A DNA stretch of 64,000 bases from WTAW01 sp964406575 (GTDB lineage: Bacteria > Acidobacteriota > Aminicenantia > Aminicenantales > Aminicenantaceae): positions 62,001 through 126,000 of the forward strand of contig CAYOSH010000008.1 of NCBI GenBank assembly GCA_964406575.1, in the 5' to 3' direction. A program made the translations under genes and the position numbers. Shown here piece after piece: positions 8,187 through 17,449 of this stretch (positions are counted from its first letter, which is position 1; each line of letters starts with the position of its first letter). The notes beneath the pieces are model-generated. The model searched no databases. It saw nothing but the letters and a program-made list of their open reading frames with translations, and was not told the origin of the DNA.

Positions 8187-8947
8187 AACAGGCGACCTCT
8201 TCGAAGAACAGACCGGATCTGACGCGGAACCGTGCACATTTGAACGTATAGCGGGAGCAGCGGAGTCAACATGATCCGAGACAGCCTTTCCGTTCGAAAG
8301 TAGTACATATCGACCCGTTGCAGAGCAAATGGATCGCCTGATCTCTTCGTAATGCCGAGTCGAGCTGAACATGCACAACTGTAGAATTTTTGAACAACCT
8401 CACGGATCTCTCGATTGTGGTATCCAAAAGGATAGGCGAACGCGCTTACTGTGCACCCCAAAGTGTCCTCTATGATGGTCTTGGAATCAAGAATCTCTAT
8501 CTGGATCTGTTCTAGAGGCAAACGCCTCAGATCCGGATGAGTCAGAGTATGAGAACCAATGTTTATCCCGGCTCTCTCCATATCGCGGATCTCTTTCCAA
8601 CTCAACATCTTTTTGCCTCCCAGTGCGGGCAGGCGTTCAGCGAGATTCCGGCTTTTCCGGCGTCCCACTGTGAGGAACACCGTGGCCGTCATACCATGCT
8701 TTTGGAGAACAGGAAAAGCGTTTCTGTAGAGACTCTCGTAACCATCATCAAAGGTTATCGCCAGCGATCGCTCTGGAAACGGCTTTTTGCCTGTCAAACT
8801 TTCGACCACCCGGGAGATGGAGATTGTTTGGTACCCTTCTTCGAAAAGCCTTCTTATGGTCTGCGCAAAGATCTTGGGAGAGAATGAAATTGCTGATGGC
8901 AACTCATCGATATCGTGGAACGTAAGAATCAGGAGTGTATCGGCCAT
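8183..8947 (-). CDS. Polysaccharide deacetylase (NodB homology, CE4)
   Basis: A 254-residue protein with the CE4 motifs in order: LTFHDI near the N-terminus, TFDDGY at 65-70 (Asp67/Asp68), SHTLTHPDL at 132-140 (His133 and His137 as metal ligands) and FAYPFGYHN. Such enzymes remove N- or O-acetyl groups from polysaccharides. No signal peptide is seen, so it probably works in the cytoplasm on a lipid-linked or nucleotide-linked intermediate. It sits between a radical SAM gene (3-base gap) and a GT4 gene (4-base overlap), which ties it to one assembly line. Confidence 0.88.
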   Translation of the reverse strand: MADTLLILTFHDIDELPSAISFSPKIFAQTIRRLFEEGYQTISISRVVESLTGKKPFPERSLAITFDDGYESLYRNAFPVLQKHGMTATVFLTVGRRKSRNLAERLPALGGKKMLSWKEIRDMERAGINIGSHTLTHPDLRRLPLEQIQIEILDSKTIIEDTLGCTVSAFAYPFGYHNREIREVVQKFYSCACSARLGITKRSGDPFALQRVDMYYFRTERLSRIMLTPLLPLYVQMCTVPRQIRSVLRRGRLL

Positions 8948-8950
8948 TAT

Positions 8951-10054
8951 TTATCGAAACAAGGGAGCCATCCATTTAAATATGCGATGAATCCGATAGT
9001 TTTGTCCGACATAACAACACCAATCACAGGAACAGGTATCCATCAGGGTCGCTAATCCCTCCATCGTTTCGGCCCGAAAGCGGAAATCTCGATAGGGCGG
9101 GTCGTTCCAAATCTCTTTGAGGCTATTTTTATTCATATCCCCCAATAACAGGTTGCAGTAGCAACATGGCATCACAGCGCCATCGACACGGATCCTTGTC
9201 TGGATCCTGCCGATGTAGCAGGGTGTTTTAAGGCTAACATTCTGATTGAACTGGTGCCGCAGAAATACGCGATCCACATTGTGTTTTATGCCTAAATCCG
9301 CCATTCGCCTCACGGCCGCAGGGAATTGTGCGAGAACAGAATCGACCTGATCATCCGTCAGCGCAGCGCCCTTGGCCGCTTCACCTTGAGGGTCAAACGG
9401 TGTGAATAAAATTCCATCGCAACCCATTTTATGGACAAGATCGATCTTGTCATCGATGTGCTGATAAGTGTAGATGTTGCACACATGATTCACATAGATT
9501 TCAGGAGAGCTTGTCCTCAATTCTCTCTTTAGTGCGGAAAATTGACTGATATTTTCCACGATCTTCTCGAAGTTATCCGGGTTCGTGCCTGGATGGCACT
9601 GGGCATATGACTCAGGAGAGGTTGCCCAGAGGGAAATGATCAACCGGTCGAGCCCTGAATGAAGAAGGGCCAAAGATCTCCTTCTATCGAGCAGCAAGCC
9701 GTTGGTGAACAACCGCACACCCAGACCTGACTTTTTGAAGATCGCTATGATCTCGGCAAAATGGGGATGGAGCAATGGTTCGCCTGTACCGGCAAAGATG
9801 ACTCTCTCTGTCCCAATGCTAGGAAGTTCCTTGGCAAGTTGATGGACCAGGTCCATGGAAATATCTTGAACTGTTTCATTGACAGCTATGGGCTTTATAT
9901 TTGCATCATGATAACGGCATCCGAGACATCGCAGATTACACCGCCTGGTCAAGTCGATATCCACAAAAATAGGGCCGTTATAGATACGTGTTCCATGGAT
10001 CAGTCCCCTTAGAAGCCGGAGCAGATTTAAAGTTCTTTTGATTATCAAGTTCAC
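8951..10054 (-). CDS. Radical SAM/SPASM domain protein in a glycan cluster
   Basis: A 367-residue radical SAM enzyme. Residues 39-46 (CNLRCLGC, CX3CX2C) bind the SAM [4Fe-4S] cluster, and GTGEPLLHP is the usual second-strand motif. A C-terminal SPASM-like region is Cys-rich (CYIG, then PCCYCN, then CSCDWCCY) and should hold one or two auxiliary clusters. The start is GTG at 10054 with GGAC just upstream, nine bases after the GNAT gene. SPASM enzymes modify peptides or act as dehydrogenases and epimerases. No precursor peptide is visible here and the neighbours are glycan genes, so a sugar or lipid substrate is likely. The precise reaction is unknown. Confidence 0.85.
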   Translation of the reverse strand: MNLIIKRTLNLLRLLRGLIHGTRIYNGPIFVDIDLTRRCNLRCLGCRYHDANIKPIAVNETVQDISMDLVHQLAKELPSIGTERVIFAGTGEPLLHPHFAEIIAIFKKSGLGVRLFTNGLLLDRRRSLALLHSGLDRLIISLWATSPESYAQCHPGTNPDNFEKIVENISQFSALKRELRTSSPEIYVNHVCNIYTYQHIDDKIDLVHKMGCDGILFTPFDPQGEAAKGAALTDDQVDSVLAQFPAAVRRMADLGIKHNVDRVFLRHQFNQNVSLKTPCYIGRIQTRIRVDGAVMPCCYCNLLLGDMNKNSLKEIWNDPPYRDFRFRAETMEGLATLMDTCSCDWCCYVGQNYRIHRIFKWMAPLFR

Positions 10055-10063
10055 TTGTCCAGT

Positions 10064-11137
10064 TTACACAGCATCAGAACAGATTTCTGTGATCTGCCAG
10101 TTTTCGATTTTTCGGATATCGAGGCCCTCGATCATCCAATCGTTCTCATCAAAATTTTTTCTGACAGGACGGATCAGCATGGGGAGTTCGCCTGTCTTTT
10201 TCCGCTCCAGACTCCTCACCAGGCTTGAGATCTTGAATCCCAGCGCCCCGAGTTTTTTTCTGAATCTATCATCGAGACAAAAATCATAGATGGAAAGGAT
10301 GTCGAAGTGCTTGTGTTGGATCATGTATCTTATTATGTATTCTACAGATTCTCCGTTAGCATCCGCATAATCGAGAATATAGCCCCGTCGAAAATTGGGA
10401 GACAGCCCCATCGCCAGATATCCGGTTATTTCAGTTTTTTTTCGGTAATAGTAAAAAAGATACTTTTTTATGGGGTTTTTGAACCGCCATTGAAAATAGG
10501 CACTGTTCTTGGCTAACCTGATGCGATTGTTCTGTGATGCCTGTCTGGCGCATAGGACCTCCATCTCTTCCGGCTTGGGGCGATCAGAAATGATCAGGGG
10601 ATCAAAGCTACCCAAAACGACTCTTCCCTTTTCCATGGAAGGACGTTTTTTGTAAGTTAGAAAATAGCTGAACATCCCGAGAGCGCTCGCGTGAGAAATA
10701 TAGGCCTTTTTTGCTAGAGGTTGAAAACCCAATTTCAAATATCCCGGCAGAGAGGGAGCTGTTGCCGTCATATTCAGGAATACTCTGTAGGTCCCGGAGA
10801 ATGTGTCCATAGCCAGATTGCCCATGAGAACAGAAAGGCCCTTATGCCGATGGTCGGAGTGAACACAGGTATCTCCCGCAACGAGAACAACCAAATTGTT
10901 TGTTTTATCGGGAATCTCAAACCGTGTGGCAAAATACCCTCGAAATCCAACCACGCGGCCTTTCCACAGTGCAACGATACCCAGCGGACGTTCTACATTG
11001 GGATTGTCAGTGTATTTCCATCGGAAGTATTCCAGGCGTGCTTGGGGAGTTTCTTCCCAAAGAAAGGACATGACATCAAGAACTTGAGGCAAGAGATCAG
11101 GAGTGTACAAACAGCATCCATAAGTGTCTTCGCTCAT
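10064..11137 (-). CDS. GNAT-family N-acyltransferase, first gene of the glycan cluster
   Basis: A 357-residue protein whose N-terminal half is a GNAT acyl-CoA transferase: the acetyl-CoA loop appears as HSDHRHKGLSVLM around residues 94-106. The C-terminal half contains a further GNAT-like or FemAB-like region (YFQWRFKNP, then ITGYLAMG). Proteins of this double plan occur in exopolysaccharide clusters, where they acylate amino sugars. The start ATG at 11137 has no clear Shine-Dalgarno sequence. It opens a five-gene unit with radical SAM, deacetylase, GT4 and GT2. The acyl donor and acceptor are unknown. Confidence 0.75.
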   Translation of the reverse strand: MSEDTYGCCLYTPDLLPQVLDVMSFLWEETPQARLEYFRWKYTDNPNVERPLGIVALWKGRVVGFRGYFATRFEIPDKTNNLVVLVAGDTCVHSDHRHKGLSVLMGNLAMDTFSGTYRVFLNMTATAPSLPGYLKLGFQPLAKKAYISHASALGMFSYFLTYKKRPSMEKGRVVLGSFDPLIISDRPKPEEMEVLCARQASQNNRIRLAKNSAYFQWRFKNPIKKYLFYYYRKKTEITGYLAMGLSPNFRRGYILDYADANGESVEYIIRYMIQHKHFDILSIYDFCLDDRFRKKLGALGFKISSLVRSLERKKTGELPMLIRPVRKNFDENDWMIEGLDIRKIENWQITEICSDAV

Positions 11138-11210
11138 GTGTGTTTCTTAAGACTCATGCGAGAATAGACAATTGACCGATCTTGGTGATCGCCTGCTGAT
11201 AGCAGAAATG

Positions 11211-11239
11211 AACATATCACACACGTTTGGAGGCGTCAA
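11211..11239 (-). promoter_or_regulatory. Candidate promoter for the glycan cluster
   Basis: On the minus strand TTGACG (11239-11234), a 17-base spacer and TATGTT (11216-11211). The start point would be near 11204, about 67 bases before the GNAT gene. The -35 box overlaps the stop codon of the SnoaL-like gene. Confidence 0.42.
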
Positions 11240-11634
11240 TGACGGTCAGCGGTCATAATTTGCCGCAGCTGTTCATTGTCGGCATAAACCTGCCAGGTGA
11301 GAACCTTATCCTCATGAATAACGGCCCGCCAGGCCGCGGGCACCATCCATGAATTTTTCGGTTCGATCTGTCCGCCAGGCGCATATGTGCCTCCTGATTT
11401 CCCGAAAAAACCAACGACATTGTCCCTGTGAAACATCATTTCGATCTTAATCCAATAATTCGGGATTATTACAAAATAATCCTGCCAGCCCTTTTTCATG
11501 GTTTCACGTCCCGAATAGACAGCGCCTCCTCCATCAATAAAAGTGTGATTCTCAGTCATCAAAGCACAGAGGCCCTCCACATCCTGTGCGTTGATTCTGT
11601 CCACAAAAGCCTGAACAACTTCCAAAGGATTCAT
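11236..11634 (-). CDS. SnoaL-like / NTF2-fold small protein
   Basis: A 132-residue protein with the cone-shaped NTF2/SnoaL pattern: an N-terminal helix (MNPLEVVQAFVDRINAQD), ENHTFIDGGG and a set of beta strands ending in TWQVYADNE. The start was set at 11634, where AAGGAGAG lies upstream; the frame is open to 11694 but that part lacks a ribosome site. Members of this superfamily include isomerases, cyclases and hydrolases as well as non-catalytic binding proteins, so no function can be named. It stands alone between rho and the glycan cluster. Confidence 0.75.
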   Translation of the reverse strand: MNPLEVVQAFVDRINAQDVEGLCALMTENHTFIDGGGAVYSGRETMKKGWQDYFVIIPNYWIKIEMMFHRDNVVGFFGKSGGTYAPGGQIEPKNSWMVPAAWRAVIHEDKVLTWQVYADNEQLRQIMTADRH

Positions 11635-11798
11635 TCCTGTCTCTCCTTCAAAATCTGAATGGCTCAACTTTTTTGGCTTAAGTCTAGCAAACAACCCACA
11701 AAAAAGACAATTAAAGACAAAGGAAGAGGAATGAAAAGTTAAGAAACCTGAGAGGGATAAACTCTGAATGCATACAGATAGATAAAAAAGGGATTTAT

Positions 11799-13079
11799 TT
11801 AAAGGCCTTTGCTCATTGCATCCAGAAAATCAGCATTCGTTTTGGTCTTGGACATCTTATCCATGAGGAGTTCCATAGCTTCGACTTCATTGAGTTGACT
11901 GAGGACCTTCCGGAGGACCCAAATTCTGTTGAGATCTTTTTCCTCGATCAAGAGCTCCTCTTTTCGCGTTGCTGAACGATTGATGTCGATTGCCGGGAAT
12001 AACCTTTTGTCAACAAGCCTCCTGTCGAGGTTGATTTCCATATTGCCTGTTCCCTTGAATTCCTCGAAAATGACTTCATCCATCCGGCTGCCAGTGTCGA
12101 TCAAAGCGGTTGCAACGATCGTTAGACTGCCGCCTTCTTCGATCTTCCGGGCAGATCCAAAAAATTTCTTGGGCTTATTCAGAGCATTTGCATCGATTCC
12201 ACCAGAGAGTACCTTTCCTGAGGGAGGGATGATCGCATTGTGCGCCCTTGCCAAGCGGGTGATGCTGTCTAAAAGTATTGTGACATCCCTTTTGAGCTCA
12301 ACGAGCCGTTTGGCTTTTTCGAGAACGATGTTGGCCACCTGCGCATTACGGATGGGCGGCTCATCAAATGTGGAGGCAACGACTTCGCCCTTTATGCTTC
12401 TTTTAAAGTCCGTCACTTCCTCAGGTCGCTCAGCCACCAGTAGAACGATCAGGAAGACTTCAGGGTGATTCTTTTCTATCGATTTCGCTATGGTCTTTAA
12501 CAATGTTGTCTTTCCTGCTCGCGGAGGGGAAACGATCAGTCCCCGTTGTCCTTTCCCGATGGGTGTGAGCATGTCCATAACCCTGGCACACAGGTTTTTC
12601 TGCTGCCCATCCTCTAGCATAATCTTCTCAAAAGGATAGAGAGGAGTGAGGCTGTCGAACTGAATATTTCTTCTGTTTCCCTGGATCACATCAGGATGTA
12701 TGAAATTTATGGCTTCGATTTTGATCAGAGCAAAGTATTTTTCCCCGTTTTTGGGAGGACGAACAACGCCTGAGATGGTGTCTCCTGTTCTCAACTTAAA
12801 TTTTCGAATCTGCGAGGGGGAAACGTAAATATCGTCTTGGCTCGGCAGATAGCTGAATTCTGGAGCCCTTAGAAATCCAAAACCATCATCCAGAGTTTCC
12901 AGTACGCCTTCCGAAAAAAGAAGACCATTTTTTTTCGCCAGGGCTTCCAGAATCTTGAAGATGATGTCATGCCTTCTTGCATCTTTGACTTCTTCCCCAT
13001 CCACACCGAGTTCCTCTGCGATGGAGGCCAGTTTTTCAACATCTTTTTCCTCTAGGTCTATCAAATTGTACTCTTTCAT
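11799..13079 (-). CDS. rho: Transcription termination factor Rho
   Basis: A 426-residue hexameric RNA helicase. Its N-terminal helical and cold-shock-like RNA-binding part (ETLDDGFGFLRAPEFSYLP) is followed by the ATPase domain with Walker A PPRAGKTT, Walker B ILLDSITR, the Q-loop region LSGGIDANAL and the R-loop. Length and motifs are those of a standard Rho. The ATG at 13079 has GAGGTG upstream. It lies 61 bases downstream of lon on the same strand and may be co-transcribed with it. Its presence fits the scarcity of clear hairpin terminators in this window. Confidence 0.97.
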   Translation of the reverse strand: MKEYNLIDLEEKDVEKLASIAEELGVDGEEVKDARRHDIIFKILEALAKKNGLLFSEGVLETLDDGFGFLRAPEFSYLPSQDDIYVSPSQIRKFKLRTGDTISGVVRPPKNGEKYFALIKIEAINFIHPDVIQGNRRNIQFDSLTPLYPFEKIMLEDGQQKNLCARVMDMLTPIGKGQRGLIVSPPRAGKTTLLKTIAKSIEKNHPEVFLIVLLVAERPEEVTDFKRSIKGEVVASTFDEPPIRNAQVANIVLEKAKRLVELKRDVTILLDSITRLARAHNAIIPPSGKVLSGGIDANALNKPKKFFGSARKIEEGGSLTIVATALIDTGSRMDEVIFEEFKGTGNMEINLDRRLVDKRLFPAIDINRSATRKEELLIEEKDLNRIWVLRKVLSQLNEVEAMELLMDKMSKTKTNADFLDAMSKGL

Positions 13080-13140
13080 TTTACACCTCGTATTCGGTTA
13101 AATTTGCGCAATTAAACTCTTGAATTAAATCTAATTAAAG

Positions 13141-15564
13141 CTAATGAGTAACAGGCGGTCCCGGCTGCCCTTCCCCGTCTTCACTTTTGGGCAATTCCGA
13201 AGCAAGGGGGAGCTTTTCTTTTTGGATCTTATCCAGATATTTTTCTGTCAAGGCAATCTCCAGAACTTGATCCATGTTCTCGACAAAGTGGATCTTCATT
13301 TCATCTCTGACCTTTTTCGGAAGGTCCTTGAGATCCGGTTTATTATCTATGGGCAAAACAGCTTCTCTAATGCCCTGACGGTGGGCTGCCAACAATTTCT
13401 CCTTTATACCTCCTACAGGGAGGACCTTACCCTTTAGGGTGATCTCTCCGCTCAAGGCAACTTTTTTCGTCACAGGGATCTCCGTGAGCAGAGAAATGAT
13501 AGATGTGGCCAGCGTGATTCCAGCAGAAGGGCCCTCTTTGGGAGTGGCTCCTTCGGGCACATGGACGTGGATATCAAAACTCTTGTGCAATTCTTGAGCG
13601 ATATCCAGCTCGTACATCTTTCCTCTTACATAGCTGAAAGCCGTTTGTGCCGATTCCTGCATGATCTCTCCCAGTTGACCCGTCAACGTGAACGTTCCCT
13701 TGCCGTGCACCTTTGTCACCTCAAATGTTAGGAGCTCTCCCCCAAATTCTGTCCAAGCCATCCCGATAGCGACTCCCACTTCGTCCATTGTGTCGATTTC
13801 CGACCGTCTGAATCTAGGGATACCCAGAAACTTTTCCAGACTGCTGGGAGTGACAGATTCTCTGTACTCCCTCCCTTTTGTGACCACTTTTTTTACGATC
13901 TTTCGGCAGATTGCTGTGATCTCTCTTTCTAAGTTCCGAACGCCTGCTTCCTTCGTGTATTCTCTGATGATCTTTTGGAATGTTTTATCCGTGATCTGAA
14001 AGTTTTTATTTTTCGCCAATCCGTGGGCTGCCATTTGTTTGGGCAACAGGAATCTTTTGCCGATCTGGAGCTTCTCTTCTTCTGTATAACCAGGTATTCG
14101 GATTACTTCCATCCGGTCGATGAGCGGTTTGGGGATGGGCTCCAGCATGTTAGCTGTCACGATGAACATCACTTGAGAAAGATCAAAATCCGTATCGATA
14201 TAATGATCCAAAAAAGTGCTGTTTTGTTCGGGGTCCAGCACCTCCATTAAAGCAGAGGCAGGGTCTCCTCTAAAATCCATACTCATCTTATCCACTTCAT
14301 CAAGCAGAAAAACCGGATTCTTTGTCCCGGCTCTCTTTATCATCTGGATGATACGCCCTGGATAAGCCCCGATGTATGTGCGTCTGTGCCCGCGAACTTC
14401 TGCTTCATCTCTGACCCCGCCTAAGGAGAGACGGACAAATTTTCTACCTGTGGCCCGGGCGATCGATCGTCCGAGGGAACTCTTTCCCACTCCTGGAGGG
14501 CCAATAAAACCGAGAATGATGCCTTTGGGATTTTTTACGAGTTGCCGGATGGAGAGGTACTCCAAGATCCTCTCTTTGACCTTTTCCAATCCATAATGGT
14601 CTTCATCCAGAATTTTTTCAGCTTCTTTGAGGCTTCGCTTTTCCCGGGATTTTTTATTCCAGGGGAGTGAGATCAGCCAGTCCAGATAATTTCTGCAAAC
14701 TGTTGCTTCCGCAGACATAGGAGGCATGGCTTCCAATCGATCGATTTCCTTGTTCGATTTTTCCTCCGCATCTTTGGGCATGTTGGCATCCACAACTTTT
14801 TTTCGCAATTCTTCGATCTCATTGGGTTGATCTTCTTTCTTTATGTTCAATCCAGGGGGAAAGATCTTCTGTGAGGGGTCTCGGAATGGGATCTTCCTGC
14901 GACCCTGTTTTTTATCGTCCTTTCTGAGTCGCGAATGTATCTTTATGATCTCATTCTCCAGCAAAAAATTCAGGCGGCGGACTCTCTCTGAAACGTTGAT
15001 TATTTCTAAGAGATTCTGTTTTTCTTCGAGTGGCAAATACAGATGAGAAGAAATAATATCAGTGATCCTTTGAGGATTATTATCTCTGAGAGCAGGAATG
15101 ATCGCTTCAAGATTCGTGTGTTGACTGAGCTTCAGATACTCTTCGAACAGTGTCAACACATTCTTCAATATTTCATTAATATCTGTGCGGCTGCCTTCGA
15201 TCTCACTGACTTCTTTGACCAATACTTGATAGTATGGGTAAGTGCTCAGATATTCGAGCACTCGTGCTCTTTTTTTTCCCTCGACGATAACTTTGATGTT
15301 GCTGTCATCCATTTTAACAGTCCGGACGATCTTAGCGATTATGCCCATGGAATATATATCTGCAGGCAAAGGATTATCCACTGATGCATCCATTTGTGCA
15401 GAGAGAAAAATCCTCTTGTCTTTTTCAGCCGCATGTTTTAATGCTTGGACTGAGGATGAGCGTCCTATGATGAATGGAACTAATGTGGACGGAAAAACCA
15501 CAAGGTCTCGCAGCGGGATCAAAGGAACATTCTTGATGATTTCTGTGCTTTCATTAACAGGCAT
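13141..15564 (-). CDS. lon: ATP-dependent protease Lon
   Basis: An 807-residue LonA-type protease: N-terminal substrate-binding domain (about 1-205), a charged linker, the AAA+ module with Walker A GPPGVGKSS and Walker B FLLDEVDKM, and a C-terminal protease domain with the catalytic Ser in KEGPSAG and the catalytic Lys in GGIKEKL. It degrades misfolded and regulatory proteins in the cytoplasm. The ATG at 15564 has GGAGT upstream. The gene lies between tig and rho on the same strand. An inverted repeat at 15753-15773 in its leader region may be regulatory. Confidence 0.97.
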   Translation of the reverse strand: MPVNESTEIIKNVPLIPLRDLVVFPSTLVPFIIGRSSSVQALKHAAEKDKRIFLSAQMDASVDNPLPADIYSMGIIAKIVRTVKMDDSNIKVIVEGKKRARVLEYLSTYPYYQVLVKEVSEIEGSRTDINEILKNVLTLFEEYLKLSQHTNLEAIIPALRDNNPQRITDIISSHLYLPLEEKQNLLEIINVSERVRRLNFLLENEIIKIHSRLRKDDKKQGRRKIPFRDPSQKIFPPGLNIKKEDQPNEIEELRKKVVDANMPKDAEEKSNKEIDRLEAMPPMSAEATVCRNYLDWLISLPWNKKSREKRSLKEAEKILDEDHYGLEKVKERILEYLSIRQLVKNPKGIILGFIGPPGVGKSSLGRSIARATGRKFVRLSLGGVRDEAEVRGHRRTYIGAYPGRIIQMIKRAGTKNPVFLLDEVDKMSMDFRGDPASALMEVLDPEQNSTFLDHYIDTDFDLSQVMFIVTANMLEPIPKPLIDRMEVIRIPGYTEEEKLQIGKRFLLPKQMAAHGLAKNKNFQITDKTFQKIIREYTKEAGVRNLEREITAICRKIVKKVVTKGREYRESVTPSSLEKFLGIPRFRRSEIDTMDEVGVAIGMAWTEFGGELLTFEVTKVHGKGTFTLTGQLGEIMQESAQTAFSYVRGKMYELDIAQELHKSFDIHVHVPEGATPKEGPSAGITLATSIISLLTEIPVTKKVALSGEITLKGKVLPVGGIKEKLLAAHRQGIREAVLPIDNKPDLKDLPKKVRDEMKIHFVENMDQVLEIALTEKYLDKIQKEKLPLASELPKSEDGEGQPGPPVTH

Positions 15565-15752
15565 GTTTTTACTCCAATGAATGTCTTAAGTTTTTGGTGA
15601 TCTCTTCCCTTTTTGCGCTCATTCTATGGCTTATTTTTGAGGAAAGCGTCTCTCATCCGACAACTGTTATCTCTGGTTATTGTCTGTGCCATATTCTCTC
15701 AATGACGGGAATGGTTATGATGAATCTATTGTTTGATTTTTCTTTATTAGCC

Positions 15753-15773
15753 CTCGATGAATATGTCATCGAG
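15753..15773. repeat. 8-bp perfect inverted repeat upstream of lon
   Basis: CTCGATGA (15753-15760), a 5-base spacer and TCATCGAG (15766-15773). It lies in the 289-base gap between the tig stop and the lon start. No T run follows on either strand, so an operator or mRNA hairpin is more likely than an intrinsic terminator. No other gene is seen in this gap. Confidence 0.55.
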
Positions 15774-15853
15774 CAGTTCAGTTTTAAGATGTTTTGCTCG
15801 TTCAATTTTTTTGTCTTGTTCAACAATAAAGGGGATTAAACTCATGGGAAGAA

Positions 15854-17125
15854 TTACTTTTTTATTATAGCGTTTTTGAGCAAAAAGTCAACCGTCTTTT
15901 TGAGGCGAACTCTTTCCTCGATCTCGTTCCGGTACCCTTCCTTATCAATTTGTGCCCTGACTTGTGCAAGAGGCATGTTGTTCGCCTTGCCAATAGCTTT
16001 CAGCTCTTCTTCAATATCTTCGGCTGTGATTGTGATCTTTTCTTTCTCGGAGATCTTGGTCAAGATGAGATGGTTTTTTAATTTCTGTTGAGCCTTTTTT
16101 TTGGCTTCCTCTTTGATTTTTTCGATATCCTCCTTTTTTATGGATTGGGATGGCTGGGATGATAGGATGCGCTGCATGATGGCCAAATATTCTTGCTCCA
16201 CGACACTTCCGGGGAGATCAAAGGACACTCTGTCTGCAATCGTCTGGATAATATCATCAGCCATCTTTCTCTTTATTTCGTCTTTTTTAGCGGCAAGAAT
16301 TTGTAATTTAATTTCTGCTTTGAGGTCTTTCAGACTGTTGAATTCGCCCAAACCCTTGGCTAAATCGTCATTCAGATCCGGGACGGTTTTTTCTTTGATG
16401 GAGGTGACTTTCAACCTGTAGGCGATCTGTTTTCCGGCAAGTTTCTTGTTGGAGTGATCCTTATCGTACTTCACAACAAATTCTGCCGCTTCTTCTGGCT
16501 TCAATCTCATCAGGTTATCGTTCAATGCCTTTTCATTTTCGGGATGTCCAGCCAGGATAACAACTTTTTCCGTAGGAAGAAGCTTTTTTGTCTGAATGTT
16601 TTTACCCTTTATTTCAGCGATCACATAGTCCTCATCCTTTACTCCCCTTCCTTCAACAGGTATGTATTCTGCAGATCTCTGCCGGAGGTCCTCTAGGGAT
16701 TGGTTGATTTCTTCCTCTGTGACAGATGGTTTTTTCTCAGTGATGGGGATATTTTGATAATCCGGAAGCGAAAATTCAGGCCAAACTTCAAATTGAGCGG
16801 TCAAATGGAGCGGCTGTCCTTCCTCAAAAGACAGTTTGTTGATAATAGGATTCCCGACGGGAATAAGGTTGTGTTCTTTGAGTTCTTTGTTCAGAGCTTT
16901 GGGAGCGAGAGAATTCATTACAGACTCTCTTATTTCGAGCAGATACATCTGTTTGACGATATGTCCCGGTGCTTTTCCCGGCCGGAAACCCTTGATCTTT
17001 GCCCTGTCTGTAAACTGCCTGACAGCACGGTCAAACTCCTTCATGACCTCGGGTGCAGGGACGACCAGTTCGATTTCCCTCTTGCAGTCGCTGATTTTTT
17101 TTACACTTGATTTTGCGTTATCCAT
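15854..17125 (-). CDS. tig: Trigger factor (ribosome-associated chaperone)
   Basis: A 423-residue protein with the three expected parts: ribosome-binding tail with the signature GFRPGKAP at about 46-53, a central FKBP-like isomerase domain (about 150-245) and a long helical C-terminal chaperone domain. The ATG at 17125 follows AGGAAAG; a TTG one codon earlier is less likely. It binds nascent chains at the ribosome exit. The gene follows tRNA-Leu with a terminator-like hairpin between, so it may be expressed by read-through or from a promoter I could not recognise. It is followed by lon, a common order, though clpX and clpP are absent here. Confidence 0.96.
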   Translation of the reverse strand: MDNAKSSVKKISDCKREIELVVPAPEVMKEFDRAVRQFTDRAKIKGFRPGKAPGHIVKQMYLLEIRESVMNSLAPKALNKELKEHNLIPVGNPIINKLSFEEGQPLHLTAQFEVWPEFSLPDYQNIPITEKKPSVTEEEINQSLEDLRQRSAEYIPVEGRGVKDEDYVIAEIKGKNIQTKKLLPTEKVVILAGHPENEKALNDNLMRLKPEEAAEFVVKYDKDHSNKKLAGKQIAYRLKVTSIKEKTVPDLNDDLAKGLGEFNSLKDLKAEIKLQILAAKKDEIKRKMADDIIQTIADRVSFDLPGSVVEQEYLAIMQRILSSQPSQSIKKEDIEKIKEEAKKKAQQKLKNHLILTKISEKEKITITAEDIEEELKAIGKANNMPLAQVRAQIDKEGYRNEIEERVRLKKTVDFLLKNAIIKK

Positions 17126-17161
17126 CAAACTTTCCTATCTCAAATTGTTCAAAAATGCCTG

Positions 17162-17182
17162 AAAAATCCAGCGTTCGCTGGA
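17162..17182 (-). terminator. Intrinsic terminator after tRNA-Leu
   Basis: On the minus strand TCCAGC (17182-17177), a GAAC loop and GCTGGA (17172-17167) followed by TTTTT (17166-17162). The stem is six base pairs with a tetraloop and a T run. It lies between tRNA-Leu and tig, so it should end the tRNA transcript or attenuate read-through into tig. Confidence 0.6.
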
Positions 17183-17236
17183 ATTATTCAAGATACTCAT
17201 GAGTTAACCTGGCATTTCTATCAGGAATACATAGAG

Positions 17237-17321
17237 TGGGCAGAGCGGGAGTCGAACCCGCACTCCTTTAACAGGAACTAGGTCCTAAGCCTAGCGCGTA
17301 TGCCAATTTCGCCACCTGCCC
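17237..17321 (-). tRNA. tRNA-Leu (anticodon UAG)
   Basis: The 5' acceptor strand GGGCAGG (from 17321) pairs with TCTGCCC at the 3' end, closing with one G-T wobble. The anticodon stem-loop is CTAGG, loop CTTAGGA, CCTAG, giving anticodon TAG. A long variable arm, typical of tRNA-Leu, follows, then the T arm with GGTTCGACTCC. The discriminator base is A and CCA is not encoded. A strong promoter lies about 100 bases upstream and a terminator-like hairpin follows. Confidence 0.95.
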
Positions 17322-17420
17322 TTGTATTTCTGATTTGTAATGGAAACTAATAGAGCTTCTAATTGTTTTTAAAGTAGAAGAGGCTAACTTATTGAATAAG
17401 AAATCTTTACCGGAATATAT

Positions 17421-17449
17421 TTTATATCATAACTCCCCCGCCCTGTCAA
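17421..17449 (-). promoter_or_regulatory. Strong sigma70 promoter for tRNA-Leu
   Basis: On the minus strand TTGACA (17449-17444), a 17-base spacer and TATAAA (17426-17421). The start point would be near 17414, giving a 5' leader of roughly 93 bases to be removed from the tRNA. Confidence 0.7.

Noticed and set aside
15594..15839. An 81-codon plus-strand frame in the lon leader region
   Set aside because: No ribosome site, composition not protein-like, and it lies across the inverted repeat.
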